64,000 nt of DNA. It comes from Glandiceps talaboti (taxonomy: Eukaryota > Hemichordata > Enteropneusta > Spengelidae). Positions within the stretch are counted from its first letter, which is position 1. Each line of letters starts with the position of its first letter. The position numbers were made by a program, and so were the translations under genes. The DNA lies in NCBI RefSeq assembly GCF_964340395.1, contig NW_027554288.1:330911-394910 (forward strand), written 5' to 3'. This document shows, in pieces, positions 57,400-64,000 of this stretch. The notes under the pieces are model-generated. The model worked only from the letters and a program-made list of their open reading frames with translations, ran no database searches and had not been told where the DNA came from.

Positions 57400-60201
57400 T
57401 TAACTTAGATCACTACATATAGTAACTTGCTCCCAACCTTGAGTTTGAACTAACTGTGGTTTAAAGTTAATATCTCCTGCACAAACTACATCCTCACTAG
57501 ACTGAACTAGTTCAGTTAATAAGCATTCTTTGCGTTCAACCCATAACTTTAACAAATTAACATGAAATGTGCGAAGTCTTTTACGCTTAATTCCTACATC
57601 TATCTCATAGTTTACTTCATTTAATCTTCTTGTTACTGTGTATGGCCCATGCCAACTAGCTTCCAATTTACCACTACTTGTGGGTAAGAGGAGGACTTTA
57701 TCACCTACATTAAATGAACGTTGTCGTGCAGCTTGATCATACCAAGTCTTTTGAATTTCCTGTGCCTCTACCAAATTATTATTTGCAAGTTCCATCATAC
57801 TCTTCATACGGTCTCGCATTTCAACTATGTATGAAACAACAGAAGGAGATTCCCCCAATTCCCCAGTGTAAATCTCCTTAGCTATAGAAAGAGGGCCTCT
57901 AACTGGTCTCCCATATAAAAGCTCAAAAGGTGAAAATCCTGTTGATTGCTGTGGTACTTCTCGATAAGCGAAAAGTAGATAAGGTATATACTGATCCCAT
58001 GTTAAAGGCTCCTCCCTAGCATACTTTCGAAGCATCTGTCTAAATGTGCCATTAAATCTCTCTACTAACCCATTACTCCCCTTTGAATAGGCCGTACATT
58101 TCAAATGAGATATCTTCAATTCCTGACACAGTTGTTTAGTTAAAATTGACATAAAGTTGGTACCCTGATCAGTGATAATTTCTTCTGGTATTCCTACCCT
58201 TGAAAATACTGTAATTAGCTGATCCACAATAGTTTTGGTTTCTTGATTCTTGATTGGAATGGCTTCAGGAAATCTAGTTGCATAGTCACAAATGACAAGC
58301 AAGTACCGATTTCCAGCCTTAGCGCGGGGTAAGGGACCCAATATGTCACATCCAATTCTCTTGAACGGAATATCAATAGTTGGTAAAGGTATCAAGGGAG
58401 CCCTATTAGCAAAACGGGAGCGAGCTGTCTTCTGACAATCGGGACAAGATTTACAATACTGACCTATATCTGAAAAGATACCCGGCCAGTTAAAATTCTG
58501 TAAGACCCTGTCCTTCGTCTTTTCAGTACCAAGGTGCCCAGCTAAGGGAATATCATGAGCCAATTGCAGAATAGCTAATCTACATGATTTAGGCACAACT
58601 ATTTGTTCAAAAATTTTGTCCTGTTTATAACGTGAACTCCATTTCCGGTATAACAATCCATTTCGTTTGAAGAAACATGACCTTGAACTGTCTATTTCAT
58701 CACCTTCAACTACTCTGTCTCGTATGCCAGAAAGGGTTCGAGCTTCTTCTTGCAATTTGATCAATACCTTAGGATCTGTGGGCAGACCATTGACCTCACT
58801 TACATTACTATCATGATTACCTAATGTTTCTTCTCCAAGGCAGGCACTGCCATGGTTTGCAACATTAATATCATTATCCCTCACTGTACTATCATTGTTA
58901 TTGTTTCTAGTCTCTTTGTTCTCCCCACTCACTGTATTATCAATGTAATCGCTACTAATCTCCTTACTCTTAATTCCTGAATTCCTAACATCAACAAGTT
59001 CTTCTTTTTCCTCCTGTTCCAATTTCTTTTGTTGCTTCCTAGTTACAATTAAAGCTTCTCCAAATTCATGCTTACTTTTATGTTTCATAACTGAGATTGA
59101 ATTTTCCCAGGCCAGCCCGATCTCGTTTCCGAGCAGAACATCTTTATCCAAATTCTCATGAACTCCTGCATCAATATAGCCAGAGAAATAACTGCATTTC
59201 ACATATATACGGGCCACAGGCAAATCCTGACTACTGTAAACCCCATTGATTCGTACAATTCTCCCTGTATATGACTCGGGGAACACTAATCGTTTGCTAA
59301 CTAGTGTATGTGAACATCCTGTGTCCCTTAAAATCAATGCCCTTCGCCCATCCACACTACCAATTGATTCATACATGTTTCCAGGAACTTTATCGTGATA
59401 GTCACGACATCTGTAGGCTACTTTGGCAGGTGTATTATGGCAATCAGCTGCTTTGTTACCACATTTGTTACATTTATAACAGCTCCCATTAAATTTTGAG
59501 GCACTATTTCGGACAACATTGGTGCCACCTGTTGATCTAACTCCCTGATCATGCTTACTGTTAGGATAGTTACTATCCTGTGATCTAGAAGGGTTATACT
59601 TAGAGTCAGATGATGGCCTTTTTCCACCTCTATTAATTATATATTCATCTGCTAATTCAGTTACTGCCTTAATTGAATTAGACTGTCTGTCTTTGATCCA
59701 CAAACATAATTCTTTGGGTAAAACATTATATATTTGTTCCCTTATCACTAACTCAGCCAAATTAAATTTTGTCTGTACCTTCTCCATTTCCAACCACCTA
59801 TCAAATAGATTAGTTAACCTAGTACCCCATTCTGTATATGATTCTTGCTGCTTAGGATAAGAACTGCGAAATTTCATTCTGTAAATCTCCCCATTCAACT
59901 CATACCGTTTGAAAATTGCTTCTTTCAATTTTCGGTAATTTTTAAAATGCTCTTCAGGCAGTGCAATATAAGCCCCCCTTGCTTTACCTGTCAAAGAGGA
60001 TGCTAGCCTTACCACCCAGGAACTTTCATCCCAATTACTCGTTTGTGCAATTTGCTCAAATGTACGTAAATAAACATCAATGTTGTCATTTGCTGTAAGT
60101 TGTGGAACCTTAATACTGGTTTCCACCTGTGTATTTACATTAGAGTCACTGTTAGTCTGAGACCCTCGTTCAAATGCCCTCCTATCTCTTTCTAATGCCA
60201 T
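57400..60201 (-). pseudogene. pol: Gag capsid/nucleocapsid, protease and integrase
   Basis: 933 codons. Order: capsid-like region (about 30-190); a zinc knuckle CYKCNKCGNKAADC in which the usual His is Asn; aspartic protease with LRDTGCSHTLV; a low-complexity Asn/Glu linker; integrase with HHCC zinc module (HDIPLAGHLG ... CKSCPDC); the DDE core (GCDILGP, ITDQGTNF, LVERFNGT with exactly 35 residues between the second Asp and Glu); and the GPY/F-type end SWHGPYTV. No RT follows in this frame before TAA at 57402-57400. The ATG at 60201 lies at the edge of the inverted LTR piece and is not a natural start. Confidence 0.85.
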
Positions 60202-60530
60202 AGAGTTAAAAGAAATATTGAGTTATCAGTTTGACCTCTAGTTAAAGGGCGATGACCATTTTCTCCATCTCTAATCTTTTCATTCTTTTCTATCTCTCTT
60301 CTTCGAATTTCTAATTCAAGCATTTTCACTTCTTTTTCTTTTTCTAATTCAAGCTTTTTCAATTCTAACTGAAAATACTGATCAGCACTTAATTGAGGCA
60401 TGGTTTCACTAACTTCTAGATTAGGTAAAGTGTTGTCTACATTTCCATCCGTAGACAATGTCTCTACTGCATCATCACTATTGGATTCTGTTACTTTACC
60501 ACTTCTCAACACCATGTTGAGAACTATCAA
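60192..60530 (-). pseudogene. gag: Gag N-terminal part, ending in inverted LTR sequence
   Basis: The second Met (60515) gives MVLRSGKVTESN, the usual start of gag in many Ty3/gypsy elements, then a charged heptad-like helix (LELKKLELEKEKEVKMLELE) that probably forms a coiled coil for assembly. After DGENG the reading enters the 65-bp inverted LTR fragment (60199-60263). The last ~20 residues to the stop are therefore not gag. The continuation is in the next ORF. Confidence 0.75.
60199..60263 (+). repeat. Inverted fragment of the LTR terminus inside gag
   Basis: Plus-strand 60199-60263 (CATAGAGTTAAAAGAAATAT through GACCATTTTC) matches base for base the first 65 bases of the 5' LTR in element sense after TGT. 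Because gag is on the minus strand, the piece is inverted. It matches the 5' LTR rather than the more diverged 3' LTR. Confidence 0.9.
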
Positions 60531-60938
60531 AATTAATTACAAGCAAACTTAACAATAACAACACAAAAAATACACACGTCAAACTGTTATCAAACAACTT
60601 TGTGATCACTCACCACACCAGGTTCACTGTCACGGTTTGCTTCTGTTGACTCCTGTGTCTTCCTCTCCTGCTGTCAGCCCAAACAAACTGTGCCGATGAC
60701 TCAATCTTCTGGTTCACTGCCGACGATTCTTGGATTTCTTCTCTCCTGCCGAGAATTCCTATGTTTCTTCTCACCACTTCGTCTTCTGGGACCAGAACTG
60801 CAATCTGACGACGATTCAGTATCCTCTGGTCTTTTCCGTCACCAATTTTACTTCCCTGTTCTACTTTCCTTGTTGCCCAAAGTGCTGTTGCTTTTTCACC
60901 ACTTCTGGTTAGATGGCTTAGGTGCATATAGCTTGACG
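60531..60938 (-). other. 5' leader of the LTR element
   Basis: An ORF runs through it from an ATG overlapping the primer site (60957), 115 codons, charged and without a recognisable domain. Probably untranslated leader or packaging region, GC-richer than the body. Confidence 0.5.
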
Positions 60939-60956
60939 ATCCCACCGCTGCCACCA
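60939..60956 (-). promoter_or_regulatory. Primer binding site, tRNA-Leu type
   Basis: TGGTGGCAGCGGTGGGAT directly abuts the 5' LTR. It is complementary to the 3' end of tRNA-Leu(AAG) as remembered from vertebrates (ATCCCACCGCTGCCA plus CCA). Confidence 0.8.
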
Positions 60957-61475
60957 TGTAACGAAGTTTAGTATACGGCCGTGTATAGTTGCCTTCAACT
61001 TCACTTGTTAACTCTTTGATCGAATTACCAAAGTCTCAGCACAACACACTCACTAGATATACAGGCAAGCACGCAGAACTTCTTGAGAAGGAGTTGTGAA
61101 CTTTATATTTAGAGCCAAGACAGCTCTCACCTCAAACCAGTCACAAAACTGAAGTCACAAACTAAAAAACCCATTCTTATAGCATTCCCCATCCCATAAT
61201 AACACTACTTCCATCCCATTGGCTACAAAGGATCACATGCTCTAAAATTGAATTATGATTGGTCATTATTTTTGGAAGAGTTACTAAACATAAGAAAGCT
61301 ACCCTGGATACCTTTGAACTCAGAGTTACTTTGTTTTCACAAGTTCAGTGTTCCAGGTGAAAGGATTATACTGAATTCCTTCATTAAAGGTCAAAATGAT
61401 AGTCACTGAAAATGGTCATCGCCCTTTAACTAGAGGTCAAACTGATAACTCAATATTTCTTTTAACTCTATGACA
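60957..61475 (-). repeat. 5' LTR (519 bp)
   Basis: In element sense it starts TGTCATAGAG and ends CTTCGTTACA. It is closely similar to 54849-55443, but lacks about 73 bases found there at 55199-55275 and a few near its U3 end. Confidence 0.9.
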
Positions 61476-62226
61476 GACATAGAGATCAAGTCACAGCCCC
61501 CCTTGATAGTCAAATACTTGTGCCCTCCCATTTGTATCCACACTCATTGTTCACAACCCTCCCCTATTTCTACCAAGTCATCCACCCCAACCGTAAATTC
61601 CGACTGTAGCCAACATATGAATGTTTCTTATTTACATGACTGTAATATACTAGTTTACTGTCCTAAAACGACTACTTCTTTACTTAACCAACTTCTCACG
61701 TATGCAACAACACTCCACATAGACGTTAGGCCTAAAAAAATTGTGTGGTTCCAATTACGCTCAATTTTAGAATAGGTGGGGTAGGTATATTTTTAAATAT
61801 ATTTTATTATATTTTATTTTTACATGTCTTGTTCAGGTAGTTCTGTTTCCATTGTTTTCCAAGTTGTCTCTGTTATTTGTTTCTTCTCATCATATGTACA
61901 GCCATTACAGATTGGAAGAATAGTTTTATATTGTCTTTTTAAGGTGGTGTCAGTTTTCGCATCTACTATTTCTAGCGACTTTTTTTTCTCGAATATGTAA
62001 AACAAAAATTAGGTTCGCCTGTAAAACACAAGGTGGGGTCGGGTAACCGGAACCGCATATTGTTTACTAGGCCATACCAGATAACCTGTAAGCTGAAAAG
62101 CAACATTTTTTACTACGTTCACTATCTACCGTTAGAGACAACGAAAGCGAAGCCACGTTTCACGGCTAGTATCCTGTGTGTTTTTCCATCCAATAGTAAA
62201 ACACTCATTTTCGGGTACACAAATAA
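61476..62226. other. Flank of the LTR element, two unplaced ORFs
   Basis: Plus ORF 61470-61775 and minus ORF 61820-62005. The minus one (DAKTDTTLKRQYKTILPICN onward, ending TELPEQDM) is followed by AATAAA-type signals within ~20 bases of its stop, so it may be a terminal exon. However, the frame hits a stop upstream before the good acceptor TGTGTTTTACAG near 62030. No family recognised. Confidence 0.3.
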
Positions 62227-62558
62227 CGATTCTAGGAAAATTGCCCCCCCCCCCCCCGACAACTGCCTCCGAAGGACACCTGACCCAGAAGGACAACTGC
62301 CCCCCCCCCCCCCCGACTACTGCCCCTGAACGAAAAAAAGCTGCCGTAATTTGCATACATTATATTCACTACATTCACATGTTTTACTCTATTGTTATCT
62401 GTGATAATTGTTATGTCATTCATAAAAGTTGGCATGATGATTTGACTTACTGCTGCAATTTGCATACATTATACTCACTACATTCACATGTTTTATTCTA
62501 TTGTTATCTGTGATAATTGTTATGTCATTCATAAAAGTTGGCATGATGATTTAACTTA

Positions 62559-62917
62559 CTAATTCACATAATTTTCTGGAACATTTTTCTCCTCTTTTCA
62601 ACCAGTTAACAATTCTCGACGTGTTTAAGTTACACAAGTATTTAGTAGGTGTTTTTGTTTACGACTTAAAACACAATAATTTACCACACTCTATAACCCA
62701 TTAATGCACGCTGTTTAATAATGAATACAATACACGACAGAAGGTTCAGGGCAATTTATGTATTCCTCCAGTGAAGACATCAGTTGAACAACAATCAATA
62801 TCATATACAGGTGCAACTACATGGAACGACATCAAATACAATATCAGGAAGGAACCAACACGACATAGTTTCAAGTGCTTACTTAAAATGGATTTACTAA
62901 AAGAATATATAGCATAG
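62559..62917 (+). pseudogene. LINE ORF2 C-terminal fragment in foldback copy B
   Basis: Reads NSHNFLEHFSPLFNQLTIL, LPHSITH then TAA (62702-62704), continuing NNEYNTRQKVQGN, SISYTGATTWND and LLKMDLLKEYIA to TAG at 62915-62917. Same protein tail as at 17809-18219, and more complete at its end. L2/CR1-type by pattern. Confidence 0.7.
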
Positions 62918-63073
62918 TTGGCATTCTTTACCGAACTTTCTTCTCATCACTTGTAAAATGACTGGGATGAGGATGGGGGTTGGGGGGGGGGTGTTTAACT
63001 ATTGACCATTAATGTGAGGGGTCAGACTTGATTAGCAAAGCTATTTTCTGACTCCCATTACCTGTATAAATTT

Positions 63074-63076
<3 letters not shown>

Positions 63077-63152
<76 letters not shown>
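63077..63152. repeat. (AT)n microsatellite
   Basis: About 38 TA units, within foldback copy B. Confidence 0.97.
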
Positions 63153-63156
<4 letters not shown>

Positions 63157-63506
63157 CTTTTTCAAGTGATCTGAAATTATTTCTTGTACATGTAATAAAA
63201 ATCAATCAATCAATTTATTTATACTCACATTTGCACGTTTTACTCTATTGCCATCTGTGATAATTGTTACGACAATTATAAAAGTCGTCATGTTGCTTTA
63301 ACTTACCACCGCAATTCATCTGTAATACTAGCTTTTATTTCGTTCGGGGGGCAGTTGTCCTTCGGGGGCAGTTGTCCGGGTGGCAATTGTCCAGGGGCTG
63401 TTGTCCTTCGGGCAATTGTCCGGGGGGCAGTTGTCCTTCGGGCACAGTTGTCCGGGGGGCAATTGTCGGGGGGGGGGGGGGGCAGTTGTCCTGTTAGCCA
63501 AATAAC

Positions 63507-63726
63507 TGTTTCAAAAGGAAATCCTAACAAAATTACCATTCACAAACCAAAAGGGAAACCACATCAAACTGTCATGTGTTTTCTTTACTCCGCAGACAAG
63601 AGACAAAATTTGTCCGAGCTCACGAAACACGCTTCACTCACGTTGACTCGATCCGTGTAATATATATCATTAGGTGGGGACAATCAAACAGTTGCATGAT
63701 TGAGTGGACAATTGTTTTATTCCAAC
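63507..63726. other. Upstream region of the last ORF
   Basis: A 48-codon plus-strand ORF (63513-63660, GNPNKITIHKPKGKPHQ) is open but unrecognised. Confidence 0.25.
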
Positions 63727-63954
63727 ATGGACGCATTACTAATACAGTCATGGTTAAAACGAAAATTGTGTTTTTCTTCAACTGTGTATAAGTCAAAACA
63801 TATTCTTATGGCTATATTTGTAACGACACTTTTAACTTTTATGTCAAAATCATCGAAAAAACAGACAAACAACGCCACATTTCAGGATCATCACTCGAAA
63901 CTAAGTTATCCTCGGGTACAAAGAAAGAACACATACGTCAACATTTGTGTGTAA
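63727..63954 (+). CDS. Candidate type II membrane protein N-terminus
   Basis: ATG at 63727 in good context (CCAACATGG) opens 75 codons. It starts MDALLIQSWLKRKLCFSS, has a basic KSKH, then a hydrophobic segment HILMAIFVTTLLTFM, followed by a polar Lys/Gln/Asn stretch. A short basic cytosolic tail, one membrane span and a hydrophilic stem is the layout of the first exon of Golgi glycosyltransferases and sulfotransferases, but nothing specific identifies one. The ORF stops at 63954, near the window edge. A donor (for example TAC|GTCAAC or TTT|GTGTGT) may cut it earlier. Confidence 0.35.
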   Translation: MDALLIQSWLKRKLCFSSTVYKSKHILMAIFVTTLLTFMSKSSKKQTNNATFQDHHSKLSYPRVQRKNTYVNICV

Positions 63955-64000
63955 ACTGTAGAGTAGGATACTACTTCAACCTCTCATGATTTCATTTGTT

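Larger units (their letters stand above)
54849..61475 (-). mobile_element. Gmr1-like Ty3/gypsy LTR retrotransposon, complete but inactive
   Basis: 6.6 kb on the minus strand with two LTRs starting TG and ending CA, primer site, polypurine tract, and genes in the order gag, protease, integrase, RT, RNase H. Integrase before RT is the Ty1/copia order, yet all domains are Ty3/gypsy type. That combination defines the Gmr1-like group. Lesions: an inverted LTR fragment in gag, an in-frame TAA between integrase and RT, and a frameshift between RT and RNase H. No envelope gene. Confidence 0.9.
62227..63498. mobile_element. Foldback (TU/FB-like) element, copy B, with 8-bp direct repeats
   Basis: Both ends are minisatellite in opposite orientation: left 62232-62330 (GGACAACTGCC units with long C runs), right 63340-63496 (GGGGGCAGTTGTCC units). 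Tips read GATTCTAGGAAAATTGCC and, complemented, GCTAACAGGACAACTGCC. CAAATAAC stands immediately outside both (62219-62226 and 63499-63506). Interior: a 107-bp direct repeat at 62352-62564, a LINE tail fragment and an (AT)n tract. Confidence 0.7.

Noticed and set aside
60610-60957. 115-codon ORF in the LTR-element leader
   Set aside because: Its start overlaps the primer binding site, it has no recognisable domain, and the gag start motif MVLRSGK lies downstream. Kept as leader.
62132-62513. Pro-rich and Gly-rich ORFs on both strands (also 63303-63660)
   Set aside because: Encoded by the GGGGGCAGTTGTCC minisatellite ends of the foldback element.

Overview
The window looks like nuclear DNA of a marine invertebrate animal, probably a non-vertebrate deuterostome. 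It is AT-rich, has no bacterial-style operons, and has short exons with GT/AG borders, (TTAGGG)n-like tracts, many microsatellites, and five or more kinds of retroelement. The deuterostome suggestion rests mainly on an LTR retrotransposon with the Gmr1-like domain order, first described in deuterostomes. The species cannot be named from the sequence alone.

Layout. 1-5772: a nearly full-length Tx1/L1-type LINE, entering from the left edge, ORF2 broken by one frameshift. 5803-6879: two C-terminal exons of a plus-strand gene, with the LINE ending about 30 bp before an acceptor. 6.9-19 kb: mostly noncoding, with a (CT)n tract, palindromic MITEs, a small minus-strand basic-protein exon (9.9-10.2 kb) behind a cluster of GTAACGTACATTT motifs, ~150-bp tandem repeats and a foldback-type element (17.4-18.3 kb). 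19.1-39.1 kb: a probable minus-strand split gene whose clearest exon encodes the C-terminal part of a KMT5A-like SET domain. Four downstream exons join in phase to a stop at 19150. Its introns hold a 76-bp palindromic satellite, several foldback elements and three damaged LINEs, one flanked by a 56-bp target duplication.

39.6-54.85 kb: a Penelope-like element tail; 38-bp and 41-bp tandem arrays; and about 3.8 copies of a ~2.24-kb satellite rich in AGGTCA half-sites, bracketed by degenerate telomere-like tracts. 54849-61475: a complete Ty3/gypsy-type LTR retrotransposon on the minus strand with the order gag-PR-IN-RT-RNaseH, a tRNA-Leu-type primer site and three coding lesions, including a 65-bp inverted copy of its own LTR end inside gag. 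62227-63498: a second foldback element with minisatellite inverted ends and an apparent 8-bp target duplication. 63727-63954: an ORF shaped like the start of a type II membrane protein.

Most recognisable coding capacity is mobile-element protein. Host candidates are the SET-domain gene, the plus-strand gene ending near 6.88 kb, the basic protein near 10 kb and the last ORF. Exon models come from reading splice borders and phase by eye. Family names come from motif recognition, not database searches.
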